Counted from the first letter of the stretch, positions 43,738-56,564 are shown. The stretch is DNA of 64,000 nt from Boswellia sacra (GCA_013180625.2 SNVD02003292.1:1-64000), one strand, 5' to 3'. A program made the numbers and translations. The notes: generated by a model from the sequence alone, not told the origin.

Positions 43738-46312
43738 CGGTCCATTGCATTACCCTCTACTTAGGTCATAAAACAAGAAAGGGGTCAGGAACATGATAGC
43801 AAGTATATTAGTAGAAGAGACTAATAAAGGGGTTTATGAACTTCCTCGTATGGTAACTAATTTTCCTGATGTTTTTCCTGAAGAGTTGCCCAGGTTACCT
43901 CCAACTAGAGAAGTGGAGTTTGCTATCGAGGTGTATCCAACTGTGGCTCCTATATTAGTCACTCCTTACCAAATGGCTCCAACAGAGTTGAGAGAGCTAA
44001 AGCTTCAAATAGCAGAATTGTTAGAAAAAGGATTCATCTGACCTAGTACATCTCCCTGGGGTGCACCAGCATTGTTTGTGAGAAAGAAAGATAGTTCATT
44101 ACGTTTATGTATAGATTACAAGCAATTATGAAATGGGAACGACCAAAGAATATGTTTGAAGTACGTAGCTTCTTGGGTCTAGCAGGTTACTATCGACGTT
44201 TTGTTGAGATCTTTTCTCGATTGGCTGCACCAATGACTAGGCTAATAAAGAAAGGAGTCAAATTCGAATGGAATGATGCATGTGAGCAAGCATTCCAAGA
44301 ATTGAAGAAAATATTAACTTCAACACCTATTATTATGATATCACAACGTGGAGTTGATTATGTAGTATTCACTGATGCCTCCTTGAATGGTTTACGGTGT
44401 GTGTTAATGCAACAAGGTCGGGTTGTAGCCTATGCTTGTCGCCAGTTGAAACCTCACTAATAGAATTATCCCACCCATGATTTAGAACTTGCTGCGGTAG
44501 TGTATATTTTGAAAATTTGGCGACATTATTTGGATGGCAAAAAGTTTGAAGTCTTTTGTGATCATAAAAGTTTGAAATATATTTTCACCCAAAAAGACTT
44601 GAACTTGAGACAACGAAGATGGATGGAGTATTAGGAAGACTATGACTTCTCTATCCAATATCACCCAAGCAAAGCAAATGTGGTGGCTGACGCATTAAAT
44701 AGGAAGTTGAGGGCTATGGTTAGTGTTATGATAGGAGAGTGGAGCATGTTGTGGTCTATTCATGATTATTATGTCTTGGTTGAGGATCGCGGAGATCAAA
44801 TTCGTCTTTTTACACTTGTTGCTCAACCGTCTCTTGTGCATAGAGTGATTGAGTTTCAGCATCAAGATTTAGAGACTAGAGCCTTGTATGACCAAGTGTT
44901 ATACGGTGATGGAAGTGTTGATTGGACAATTGGTTCGGACGGGAGTTTACGATTCAAGGGTAGGATCTTTGTTCCATCAAGTAAAGAATGTAAAGATGAT
45001 ATTCTTAAGGAATTTCATCACTCTAAATTTATTGTTCATCCTGGTGGTACAAAGATGTATCATGACTTATGTCGACAGTTTTGGTGGAAAGGAATGAAGA
45101 GGGATATTGCTAAATATGTGTCCAGATGCCTTACTCATCAACAAGTGAAGGCTGAGCATCAAAGGCCTGTAGGATTACTCCATCCACTTCCTATAGCAGA
45201 ATGGAAATAGGACTACAACACCATGGATTTTGTTACTGGATTACCACGTTCTTTGAGAGGAAAGGATGCAATATGGGTGGTTGTAGATAGGTTAACAAAA
45301 GCATCACATTTTCTTCCTATCCGTACAACCGATTCGGTGGATTTTTTGAGTCATCTGTACATTAAAGAAATTGTGAGATTGCATGGAGTTCTAGTTTCAG
45401 TGGTATCAGATAGAGATCCCAGATTTACAGCTTAATTCTAGCAAAGCCTTCAAAGAGCTATGGGTACACAATTGTTATTTAGTACAACCATCCTCAAACT
45501 AATGGTTAATCAGAACGCACCATTCAAATCTTGGAAGATATGTTGAGGACTTATGTGATGGATTTTCAAGGTAATTGGGAGGATCATCTACCACTTATAA
45601 AATTTGCATAGAACAACAGCTACCAGTCAAGCATTGGAATGACACCTTTTGAGGCACTCTATGAGAGGCCGTGTAGGTTCCCTTTATGTTGGGTAGAAGT
45701 GGGAGAAGCTACCTTGTTAGGACCCGAGCTTGTACGAGAGACAACAGAAAAGGTGAAGTTGATACGCCAACATTTACTTATAGCTCATAGCCGACAGAAA
45801 AGCTATGCAGACAAAAGGAGACGACCGTTAGAATTCAAAGTGGGTGACCATGTGTTTTTAAAAGTGTCTCTGCGTAAAGGCTTGATGCGTTTTGGACAAA
45901 AAGGTAAACTAACTCCACACTATATTGGCCCATTTGAAGTTCTAAGACGGGTTGGCGAAGTAGCTTATGAGCTAACATTGCCACCACAATTATCAGGAAT
46001 TCGTAACACATTCCATGTATCGATGCTAAGGAAGTATGAGCCTCACCCAATAAATGTACTGGATTGGAGTGAGTTGGATATTCAACAAGATGTTTCATAT
46101 GAAGAGGTTCCTATTCAAATTCTAGACACGAGAGTGCAAGTCCTACGTGGCAAGACCATTCCGTTAGTCAAGGTCTTGTGGAAGCACCATGGTGTTGAAG
46201 AAGCCACATGGGAGTTGGAGTCACAGATACAAAGAAAATATCCTAACCTTTTGAATGCAAGAGGTAATTTTTTACTCATATTTTCAGATTTCAAGGACGA
46301 AATTTATTTTTA
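43738..46312 (+). pseudogene. Tekay-like pol: partial RT, RNase H, integrase, chromodomain
   Basis: In order: FPDVFPEELPRLPPTREVEF (43860-43925) and [20 protein letters not shown] (44052-44112), then a deletion removing the RT active site. Next come [20 protein letters not shown] (44170 on, RT connection), [18 protein letters not shown] (RNase H) and VADALNRK (44680). The integrase H2C2 domain (HHSKFIVHPGGTKMYHD, then CLTHQQVKAEHQ) has His where the family's last zinc-binding Cys belongs. The integrase core ([29 protein letters not shown]) is broken by stops at 45208-45210 and near 45433. The frame 45639-46313 holds the C-terminal GPFEVLRRVGEVAYEL motif and a chromodomain-like VLWKHHGVEEATWELES tail. 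Dead, but clearly Del/Tekay-like. Confidence 0.88.
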
Positions 46313-46986
46313 GGAGGGTATGTTGTGGAATCCCAAAATGTATATATATTTATATATATCACAATTTTAGAAATATGCCATGTTTAAATAAATGAGAATT
46401 GGCTGGATTATGGTAGTGGGCTTGTGTTGGAAATTGATAAGGATGAATTGGGCTTAGATTACAAATTAATGGACTTAGGCTCATGGATAGCCTTGGATAT
46501 TTAAGAGATATTAGAGTTCCAATGAGGAGATATTTTTTGCTTCATATTTTGGAGATAGGAGAGGAGAGTCTAACGGGTTAAAGGGAGAGGGAAAGAAGAA
46601 GAAGAAGAAGAAGAAGAAGAAAAGAGAAGGAAGAAAAACAGAGGAAAAGAAGGAAAAATCAGAGAGGTGTATAGGCTTGGAAACGAAGTAGGGATTTTCT
46701 AACACTATACTTAAATTGTATTATCTATTTTGCTATTTTAAATTGATATGGGTTTACAGTGCATGTGAATTGTTGTTAAATTGATTGTTTGTTGCTTGGA
46801 TGATGAATTATTTGTGAAGTTATAGGCTTATGAAGCTTTAACTAGCCATTGATTTCATGGAATTTCGATTGTGAATGAAATTTTGGTGAATTTTTGAAGT
46901 TGGGGATTGAGATTTGGAAATGGTTCTGTTTCACGATTCTATATTTTTGATACTTGTTGAGAATCTGACACAATCTAATATGAAGG

Positions 46987-47360
46987 AGTCAAGTGTCGAG
47001 CGATGAAGTGTCGAGCGGTCGAGTGTTAAGCGTCCGAGTGTCGAGTGGTTGAGTGGTTGAGTGTCAAGCGGTCGAGAGTCGAGCATTTGAGAGTCGAGCG
47101 TTCGAGTTTCGAGTGGTTGAGTGGTCGAGTGGTCGAGTGTCGAGCGGTCGAGAGGTCGAGCGGTCTAGCATCGTGTGGTCGAGCGTCGAGTGGTTGAGTG
47201 TCGAATGGCTGGTGTCTAGTTGCTAGTGGTCGAGCGGTCGAGCGATCGAGTGTCGAACGATCGAGCATCGAGCGGTCGAATGTCGAGCGATAGAGTGTCG
47301 AGTGGGCGAGCGCGGTCGAGTGTGAGCAGTCGAGCGTCGAGCTATCGAGCATGGAGTGTC
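46987..47360 (+). repeat. degenerate TCGAGYG short-repeat array in the 3' LTR
   Basis: Counterpart of the array at 24028-24380. Frames on both strands here (47026-47352, 47220-47444) are low-complexity artefacts. Confidence 0.85.
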
Positions 47361-47526
47361 AAATGTCGAGTATCGAGCAGAATTACAGTGTTCAGTGTCG
47401 AGCAAAATTACAGAACCGACCTGACCCGCGTGCACCCTTCCTGAAAGTTCTGGATTTTTATAAAAACTGTATGCCTTGAGACTTATTTTTAGAAATTATA
47501 TTGAAAGGTTTATAAATGTATGCATA

Positions 47527-47710
47527 AGACCTTGGATGGGCCGTTTTGAATACAGATCCAAGGAGAATGCGGATATGAAATTCTTAGTTTTGGACCTTGG
47601 ATGGGCCGTCTTGTATACGGATCCAAGGGGAACACGAATATAAACGTGATGTGTTGGACCTTGGATGGGCCGTCTTGTATACGGATCCAAGGGGAATACG
47701 AATATAAACT
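47527..47710 (+). repeat. three tandem units of about 65 bp in the 3' LTR
   Basis: Each unit contains GACCTTGGATGGGCCGT followed by GGATCCAAGG (AGATCCAAGG in the first). The second and third units are nearly identical, the first more divergent. Confidence 0.85.
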
Positions 47711-48329
47711 TGATGTGTGAATGAGAATAATTACTTGACTTATTATAATTGGTTGTGTAACTATGTAATTGAGTAACCGTTTGAATGCTTGTGATTTAGT
47801 ATAATGTTAGAATCTTTCCTATTGGGCTATATGCTCACCCCCTTCCTCCATAGGTACACAAAAAGATATTTGTACTAGTGGTGTTCCAGAGTCTTCCTAG
47901 AGAGTCTGGGCGTTTACATGCATGCGTTGGTTTTGGGAAATGTTTTGAGTAGCCTAAATCGTAATAGGAAATTTTATTATATGATTATCAACCTATGTAC
48001 TAAGTTTGGTCATCAGTATATGTAAAGTTTATCTTGAACAAGTGGCCAGATGTGGTAGTGGATTCATGTGATATGTTTAAATATATGTGTGATTTAGAAA
48101 ATGATCTTAAAATAAAAAAAAAAGAAAAAGAAAAGGTGAGATATTGATGATGTCTTTTTATTACTTTTATTATGTTTCTTAATTAATAACCCTTAAAGTC
48201 TCTAAATAAGAGATTTTAGGGCGTGACAATGTCAACCTAATATAGTGAATGACATAAAGAAGCCTCTTAAGTTGTTTTTCAATTAGGGGATTGCATTAAT
48301 TATTATAGTTCTCCAAATTGTCCACTTGA

Positions 48330-49285
48330 GATGCTGTTGTCACTTACTATGAAAATCGAATTAGAACGGTTTCAGCTAATGATCCTGCAGATAAGCAGCT
48401 GCTGAATTTTGATCAACTGTTCATTCGTGATGTTGTGCCCTCGACACTTGCTTTTTTGCTAAATGGAGAAGGTGAGATTGTTAAGAATTTTCTTCTGCAC
48501 ATATTGCAGTTACAAGTTCTTTATTACCTAAATACCTTAATATTTTGCTACTCTACATTTTTTATTTCATTTCCTTCTTTTTAAAAGTGAAGTATAGGTG
48601 TTTTTTTTTTTTTTTATGCTGGTCATCGTTTGGTTATGAATTGCACTGATACAATTAGGATCTAGAATGCTGCTTTGTCTATAATGGTCTCACTTATAAG
48701 TTCAGCTATAAGCTAATTGATTAAAAATGTGCATCTGAGTTTAGCCAGATGCTCATTCACTTGTGTAATTTGGCATTTTATGGGTGTCAAGATATTCTTT
48801 CCTTTGTTACTAGTAAAGAAGATATTGTTACTTTAACTAGGTAAAGTTTATCCTTCTTTTCACTTGTATTCAAGATCTAAATCAATGACTCTAAATCCCA
48901 GCACTCCTACCTCATAAAAAATAGAGAGAAAGAATAAATGAAAAATGAAATGCCATTAATTACCTTGCTTCTAGGCTAATTGATAAGGCTTATTAGCAGA
49001 ACTTCTTCTATTTTTCATTAACTTGTTAGAGTGCAACTCTACTTTCTATGTCAGCTTTGGCAGGTCTTCAAATTCTAAATAAAATAAAATGTTCTTTTTT
49101 TTATTGTTAGAGTTGGGAGAATACTGTTGACTATTATAGTCCTGGGAAAGGGTTGATGCGAGCAAGTTTTAAAGTTAGAACTGTGCCTCTTCTTGTAAGC
49201 GATGGGGCCTTTGAAGAAGTTCTAGATCTTGATTTTGGTGAATAAGCCATTGGATGTGTTGCCCCTATTGATTCTGGAAAAGATA
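48330..49285 (+). pseudogene. neutral/alkaline invertase remnant (two exons)
   Basis: Exon 48330-48515 encodes [40 protein letters not shown] and [17 protein letters not shown]. Exon 49111 to about 49285 encodes [20 protein letters not shown] and KVRTVPL, then LDLDFGE and an in-frame TAA at 49243-49245. These match consecutive exons of plant neutral/alkaline invertase (GH100, sucrose hydrolysis). Family residues around the catalytic Asp (YDQVFIRDF) are present as [10 protein letters not shown] one-base loss just before 48330 shifts the frame, and the exons before and after are missing. The gypsy element ended 100 bp upstream, but no 5' exons are seen on its far side, so the fragment was already partial. 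Confidence 0.88.
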
Positions 49286-49856
49286 TTGCAAAATTCTGTT
49301 CTATGTAGCATTAGTAACTAGTAGTTTCTTTGTAGTTATTGTTGTTAGGAAATCACTAGTTACTTAAATTTGTTCATCGTTTTGCCAATTTAGAACACTA
49401 TAGTTTTCAGCACTTTCTTCACTTATAACTGCATTTCTTTTTTAAATTTCTTCATATGCCTCTCACGGATAGTTACCCTGCTTTTGAGGAATGGTGTATA
49501 ATCACTGGCGTGAACCTAAGAACACGTGAGACGCTTTTATGAAAACAAGACTATTATGTTTTCATATGAATAAAATTATTGTATTGCTCTATTTGTATGC
49601 AATCCACGGTCATATGACAATGTTGGATCTTCTATGGCAGGTGAGGATAATAGCCTTCAATGTAAAAGATTTTTTGGAATGTTGTTCTTGTGTTTGATTA
49701 TGGGATTGAGTTTGGATTATTTAGAATTTATTACCAACCAATAAAAGTAGTGATGACTTGTCATTTAGGTTGGTCTAATTATATCTTTGAGTATTGCCTT
49801 TATCTTGTTGATACAGGTTATTTAATTATATTAACCACTGTGTTACAATCTGGGTT

Positions 49857-49989
49857 CTTTTTTTTTTTTTTTTTGGATAACTAAAGGGTGGAATTTTTAA
49901 GCTCCACCGAAAGGGTTTAAACCTGAGACCTCGATGCAGCCAAGCACTAGGTCTCAGGCCTAATACGATATGGGCTACCCTTTGAGATC
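49857..49989 (-). mobile_element. tRNA-derived SINE with poly(A) tail and TSD
   Basis: The minus strand starts GGATCTCAAAGGGTAGCCC, has an A-box-like TAGCCCATATCG and a B-box-like GGTTTAAACCC about 50 bases on, and ends in a run of about 17 A (plus-strand T run 49858-49874). It is flanked by CTGGGTT on both sides (49850-49856 and 49990-49996). Length without TSD is 133 bp. The promoter boxes are slightly off consensus. The frames across it are not genes. Confidence 0.7.
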
Positions 49990-49996
49990 CTGGGTT

Positions 49997-52900
49997 GTTT
50001 ATTTCTTTGTTGTAGCAATAGAATGACATTGCATAGCTTTTGTTCTCCCAAATTGATATTTTGACTGCCCCTAGTGAGGCTAGTTGTGTATAAAGAGCAA
50101 TAAAATTTTGTTCTTTTAGATGCATATGACCTTGAATTTGGATCTTCTAGGAGGGTTATGTGTGTATGAGGATATGCTTTGCTATATGATCATGTGCTAA
50201 CAGGGTTCGGTGGAGAGAGATTATTGATTTTCCTCAATTTAATCTCAAGTATAAGAATTTCTATTTGTTTGGAATAAGAGTGTCAAGTATTTGAGATTCT
50301 AGAATAGTTTTCCTTTCCTAGATTATTATTCTTAATGTATTTATTACATAAAATCATATTTGGGAGCATAATTTACACAAGGAAATTTGTAATTATAAGA
50401 GGAATAAAATATAAAGGGTTAGATTATCATTGGTTTGCAAATCAGTAGTAGAGTTGCTCAATAAATTTTCTTGAAATTTCAATGGATAAATAAATGAAAT
50501 TTTATTGAATAAACGCTCTTTATTTTTTAAGCACAAATATTAATATAGATTAATAAAATAAAATATTGATCACAAATTCAAACTTCCCATGGGTAAATTA
50601 AGAGTCATCTTCTATATAGTTTTTATCTATTGAATTTAGTTAGTAATGTAAAAAGCTCTGTACCGATGTATTTTTATTATAGTTTTAAGTTTTAAAAATT
50701 ACTTTTATAACTAATTTGTCCAATATATATTTACAGATACAAGGGTAATTTCAAGTGAATCAAATAATAGGGAATTTTTCATAAATTTAAAAATCAATGG
50801 CAAAATGTTAACCCTTTGTCAGCTTAAAATTAATGTTTCAAATGATTTTATTTAAAATTAAAAATAGGGTAAAAATTATTTTACATCAATTTAACAAAAG
50901 GGTTTAAATTAAAATTTTACATTAATTTAAAATTAAATGTAAAATTGTAATTTTAATTAAAATTATTGTTTCAAAAAATGTTGTCTTCTGTGTCGGGAAG
51001 GATACTGACGCAAATGAGGGACGTTAAAGGTTGATAAAACCAAATTTATAGTATAGTCCCAACTTTCAAGAAAGCATGTTATGACTAATATTAATTAGAA
51101 AATTTAATTCATTAATGTTTTTATATTGTATTAATATGGATTTGTACATATTAAAAATAATTTCATTAATTAAACATTTAAAATAATAGAATATGATAGT
51201 TAACTTAATAGGAATATTAAAAATAAAAGTATAAATAATCTATAATCTTATTTTTTTATTTTTTTTATTTTCTTTAGTTAGACGCCAAAATATGTGTGGA
51301 ATCAATGACTTATTAAGGGGTACTGGCCTTTTTATAAGGGACACAAAATTTTAGTCCCATGCCCTTGTCCCAGGCTTTCGACAAATTTTTTATTTTCAGT
51401 AATAATAATAAAATATTATTTTATTATATATTATCATATTGTAAGTAATTACATTAAATAATATATTTTGATTGTTAATCATAAATAACATTATGATAAT
51501 AAACTAAAGTATGAATAAGTTAGAATATTTGTAAATTGTATTATTATATTTTTTTGAATTTCAACTTACAAATTAAAAAATCTAAAATTAATGTTTTTTA
51601 TACATATGTCCTTATTTATATATTTTATTATTGTTTATTGACATATTAAATTTTTTTGTAAATCAATATTTTCAAAACATTTATATTGAAGTACTTAAAT
51701 GTTCAAAAATTTATAATCTAAATTGTTAGGACAATATAATGTGGTCTGCCACGGATTCATCTATGTGGTATTAGCATTACTTTGTAAGCGTTTTGGAGAA
51801 AATAAAGAGTTCGATATTTTATTAATTTATTTCTTGTTTTAATTGTGCCAGTTAGGAAAATCTGAATTGCAGAATATTTCCATAATACTTGTTCAAGTTT
51901 GGAAAGTATTTTATTTCTACTAGAATTAGGAAAGCTTGTCATCATGATTCATTGTTGTTTATCTTAACGTGATTAATCCTTTTTAAACTTCAAGATATGC
52001 AGGATATTTGGATGATATCAAAAGATCTTGAAGAATCCTTATGCGATAAGGATTGCTTACTTAGTGGAGGTGAAGCAACGTATTAGAGAAGTTTTCACTG
52101 TGTTCTTTTTTGAATTATGTGTTTTTGTTTCCAAAATGATTTGAAAAATGAATTTCTATGATTTAGAGAAACTATTTTAAGTAAAGGATATGCGTTTGGA
52201 AATGAATTTATAAAATACAAATTTGAAAATGGTTTTAAGAATATGTGTTTGAAAATGAATTCTTAAACTGAAATTTTGAAAACAAAAACAAGATATGTGT
52301 TTAGAAATGAATCATTGAAATCAAATTTTGAAAACAAAATATAAAATGCGTTTGGAAATGAATCCAAACACTTGTTCTTACAAATTGTATAAATAAAAGG
52401 ATTATTAACAAATAATATTTTAAACTAAATGCATGCTCCCGTTATACATATTGTTAACAAATAACAAATGCTTGATTATACAAACAAGATAACCTTTTGC
52501 TTCTGACGATATTTTCACCCAAGTATATTCTTCTCTTTTTCACTTCACTTTGTAGTGCTTACTATAAAGGGATATTTTTTTAAATAACCCCTTTGAGAGT
52601 TGGCTTTCTAAATGTGACCCCCATTTCAATTTTATATATATGTAACCCTTTATTCATGTAAAAAGACATAGGTATCCTTTTCAAATGAGAGTTTATAGCT
52701 TCTGTTGTTTGTCGTTCATGTGTTTCAGTTGGATGACCATTTGGTGACAGTCTTCAAATTCTGTAACTCAAGCAAACATACAAAATATCAATCAATTTCT
52801 AGTTTGTTATAAAGGATTAAAAGTTGAAATTGTCTTTGTTTGTGTTATTTGATCGAGTTGTGATTGCATTCTCTCATTAACTAGGCAAGAAAATTTGTTT

Positions 52901-53009
52901 AATGTGATATAGTCATGAGTCATTAGATGTATTGACTCATTTTATGACAAACTGTGTATGACTTTTGAAACCAGGACAACTTTCTTTATTCCTAAACTTT
53001 GCATAACAT
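49997..53009. other. AT-rich stretch with no gene seen
   Basis: Very AT-rich, especially 50480-51720, with many T/A runs and no supported open frame on either strand. Near 52200-52340 a phrase of the type ATGTGTTTGGAAATGAAT with variants recurs about four times, a short degenerate tandem repeat. Confidence 0.5.
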
Positions 53010-54250
53010 TGTTGTGTAGCAAGCACGATTTTGTCGTGAAAAAATCCTAAGACCTAAAATTTACACAACATAGTCGTGCTCACTATTTTTTGCACAACGA
53101 GTTAGCACGAACAATTCGTGCAAAAAAATGAATTCTAGAATTTTACATGACTGAGTCGTGCTTCCACAATTTCCAAAATAGACATCATAGTTATGGATGA
53201 TAAAATTTATAATTATTTATAATATCAATAGAAAAGGACAACTAAAACAGGACAACTCAAAGAATCGATAAATTAAATTCATAAATTTGGCACGACCAAG
53301 TCGTGCAGGTCGTGCAACGAAATGAAATTAGTTCTGTTGTACGACTAGGTCGTGCTTATAGCATGACATAGTCGTGCAGTAAATAAAATCAACTACAAAA
53401 CCACTAAGCGTTGCATGACCCAGTCGTGCACAAATTACAGCCGAAAATTTGGCACGACCTACCCGATCGTGAAATAGAGTGAAATCGGTTTTGTTGCACG
53501 ACCTAATCGTGCTATCAGCACGATCAGATCGTGTAATAGAATGCAATTGGTTTTCTTGCATGACCTAGTCATGCTATCAGCACGACCAGGTCGTGCTGAT
53601 AGAATGAAATTAGTTTTATTGCACAACCGAGTCTTGCTATCAGCACGACCTGGTCGTGCAGTGAATAAAATAAACCGAAAATTTTGCAAGACCCAGTCGT
53701 GCTACATGCACGATCTGGTCATGCAGTAAATGTGAAAATGGCAATTTTGCACGACTGAGTCGTGCTTCCATGATTTCCAAAATAGACATCATAGTCATGG
53801 ATGATAAAATTTATAATTATCTATAATATCAATAGAAAAGGACAACTAGAACAGAACAACTCAAAGAATCGATAAATTAAATTCAGAAAATCGGTTCTGT
53901 TGCATGACTGGGTCGTGCTTATAGCATGACATAGTCGTGCAGTGAATAAAATCAACTAGAAAACCACTAAGTGTTGCATGACCCAGTCGTGCACTTGGTC
54001 CTGCACAAATTACAGCCGAAAATTTGGCACAACCCCGATCGTGCAATAGAGTGAAATCGGTTTTATTGCACGACCAGGTCGTGTAATAGAATGAAATCGG
54101 TTTTGTTGCATGACCTGGTCGTGCAGTGAATAAACTAATCCAAAAAGTTTGCACAACCTAGTTGTGCTACATGCACGACCTGGTCGTGCAGTAAACGTGA
54201 AAATGGCAATTTTGCACAACTTAGTTATGCATGTTGCACGACCCAGTTGT
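53010..54250. repeat. array of palindromic GCACGACC/GGTCGTGC motifs, itself tandemly duplicated
   Basis: Dozens of variants of TGCACGACC and GGTCGTGC occur singly or as near-palindromes such as GCACGACCTGGTCGTGC. A unit of about 604 bp is duplicated: the copy starting near 53149 (GACTGAGTCGTGCTTCCA) recurs from 53753, and both contain the phrase CATAGTTATGGATGATAAA or CATAGTCATGGATGATAAA. Frames on both strands rich in RPGRA/ARPGRAD are translations of the motif. Position next to the Harbinger transposase suggests a subterminal region, but no TIR was found. Confidence 0.85.
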
Positions 54251-54678
54251 GCAAAGTTACAGATTTAAAATAGTCATGCATATAGGACTTAAACTGCATA
54301 AAATATTATAAGAAGTTAAAGGATGATGTGTTTAAAATTGTTACATAAACACCTTTAAACCGTGTTTAAAATTGGCATATAATTACCAAAGTGATACAAT
54401 TATTCAATAGTTTTACATCGATACAAAGACAATAAAATCAGCAAAGGTATGATTCTGCAATTACTCATTCCCTTGAATCAAAGACATATATCCAAAAGAG
54501 TATTATTTAATCTTCCAATACATACTTTGTCTACATATATACATACATACATACGTATATGCGAGGGCTTCAAAATTATATATGTATGTCTATATAATAC
54601 GACATAGTATCATTTATTACTATTTCCTTACATAACCGAACGCAATGCAATAAAAAACAAATATATTATTACAAATAT

Positions 54679-56160
54679 CTATCTCCCATGTTGAATATAA
54701 TCCAGCCACATCCTTAAAACTATGTTGTCCCTATACTGTCTCGATGCTTCTGTTCGTTCAATGAACATGTTTAGCTCAACTGTGGGCATATCTCCATGTT
54801 GCTTCTCCATAACTTCAATGTCATCCACCTCGTATCTCCTAAAAAATCGATCAAACCTACTGTTAAGTCGAATAAAATTATGTAATGTACAGCATGCCAT
54901 AGGAATAAGACGTTGGGATTGGAGACTGAAATTAGGCATTGACTTGAGAATTGGAAATCTTTTCTTCAACACTCCAAAACACCTCTCAATTACATTATGC
55001 AATGATGCATGTCTTTTACTAAATAACTCTTCATGTCCAATAGGTTGCCTTCCTCCCCCTCTAAATTCACTTGCATGATACCGTTGGCCTCTATAAGGAG
55101 CAAGGAATCATTCCATGCTACTATAGCCTGAATCAACCTAATAAAAATAACCTGCATACTATAGTTAGTGTCGCATGCGCATGCATAGCTTCATCAAAAT
55201 TGGAAACATGTTATAGTAGTTTATACATTATATCTAAGTAATGTATACCTGTGTCTAGCATAGGAAAATCACTATTCTTATTGTAAAGTACATCTTATAA
55301 TACCCTTGAATCATTTGCACTACCTTCCCATCTCGTTAGCACATAAGTAAATAACATATCGAATGAGCAAGCACACATTATGTTTTGGGTCATGTCACCA
55401 TGCCAATTACAGTATGCCATTTGCTTATGTGCCAGTACCAATGCTGCAATATGGGTGCTATCAATCGCTCCAATGCATCCCTATATCAACTACTTCATTA
55501 GCATAGTTATATTCATACAAAAATTAAGAAAATATGTTATTTTATACCTGAAAATATGGGTAAAACTTGGGATTATGTCGTACTTCTGGAGGTGTTGCAC
55601 CTAAATTTCTTGGTTGCACAATTAGTGTCGCTAACCGAATTAATGGATCAAGCACTCGCTTAAATTGTCGGCTCATAGTATTGGTTGATCGATGAAATCG
55701 CTCGACAGTAATGCGATAACGAACACTTTGTGATACTATATACAAGAAAATCGCAACTGCCTAAAGTACGCTCACTTGGTCATGCTCATCCTGCTCAATC
55801 AAATTATCTTCAACTAGCCTATCACATAAGTTGTTAAATATATTTGCATCCATTCTAAAGTGAGTAGACATCCTATTATCATTCCTTCTTAGCATATCCA
55901 ATATCCATTCCAGGCCTGTTAGTAATGGAACTTTGCGTTGTGGAACTTGCCGTGGAAGGCGCTGAATTCGTTGTTGACGTTGTCTCGTTGATATTCATGT
56001 GTTGCAACTACAATTGAACACCAATCTATTATGTTTATAGAGTTGTCAGATTCACAGCTTGAGTTATCATCTGCCATTGTATATATTGAAAATACTCGAT
56101 AACAAATACTCATATTGTAGTCTGATACATGTGATTGTGCCATAATATACTCACAAATTA
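54679..56160 (-). pseudogene. PIF/Harbinger transposase (DDE_Tnp_4 type)
   Basis: In minus order: an N-terminal part with ERFHRSTNTMSRQFKRVLDP (about 55700-55640), GCIGAIDSTHIAALVLAHKQ and MAYCNWHGDMTQN (55480-55370) with the first catalytic Asp, a segment with LTRWEGSANDSRVL (about 55350-55300) with the second Asp, then HNVIERCFGVLKKRFPILKS (55000 on) with the catalytic Glu, and RLIPMACCTLHNFIRLNS to a stop at 54679. All three acidic residues are visible. Stops separate the blocks (for example near 55296 and 55100), and introns may account for some gaps. It would cut and paste the element together with the MYB-like partner. Confidence 0.82.
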
Positions 56161-56564
56161 TCACACATTAAATTTGCTACAATCCACCATTACTAAAAGT
56201 AGTATAATAAGCTCAAATGATAGCTATGATATGACTAATAATAAAAGTTCAAAGCTAAAGCATTATAGAATAGTCAAACACTCGTTTATAGTAACATTAA
56301 TACATAATGACATTAAAATATTCGTAAAAATTGACAAATAAAGATAGACATAATACAACTGTAACAATAAAGTTTGTGTCTTAAGAAGGCATCCAGATAA
56401 GTGTTACAAACCAAAAAGCAACTGAAAAAACACCTACACTATTGGAAAGGAAACTATCATACACATCACCTACAAGGTTGATAACCACTCCCTCCTTCTC
56501 TCATCCGAGAGACCTAGAAAAATAGTTTTCCAATCAGGTTTTTCGGCTATAATGTTCAAGAACT

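Larger units (their letters stand above)
23359..48228 (+). mobile_element. Ty3/gypsy chromovirus (Tekay/Del-like), host of the nested insertions
   Basis: LTRs begin TGTGGAATCCCAAAATG and end GGGCGTGACA. The whole is flanked by the 5-bp repeat ATGTC (23354-23358 and 48229-48233). The 5' LTR (from 23359) is cut at 24380 by the copia element; 27 bp of it continue at 43711-43737, after which the sequence jumps straight to RT. The distal 5' LTR, gag and protease are therefore deleted. A second deletion near 44130 removes the RT catalytic core. The pol polyprotein ends in a chromodomain-like tail. Without inserted DNA the element would be about 5.5 kb. The intact TSD shows that the outer borders are original. 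Confidence 0.9.
46324..48228 (+). repeat. 3' LTR of the Tekay-like element (1905 bp)
   Basis: Starts TGTGGAATCCC shortly after the purine stretch AGGAGGG (46313-46319). Ends GTGACA before the TSD. It includes the (GAA)n run, the TCGAGYG array (46987-47360) and three roughly 65-bp tandem units (47527-47710). Confidence 0.9.

Noticed and set aside
53328..54219. Arg/Pro/Gly/Ala-rich frames on both strands
   Set aside because: They are translations of the palindromic repeat array; both strands are open for the same reason.
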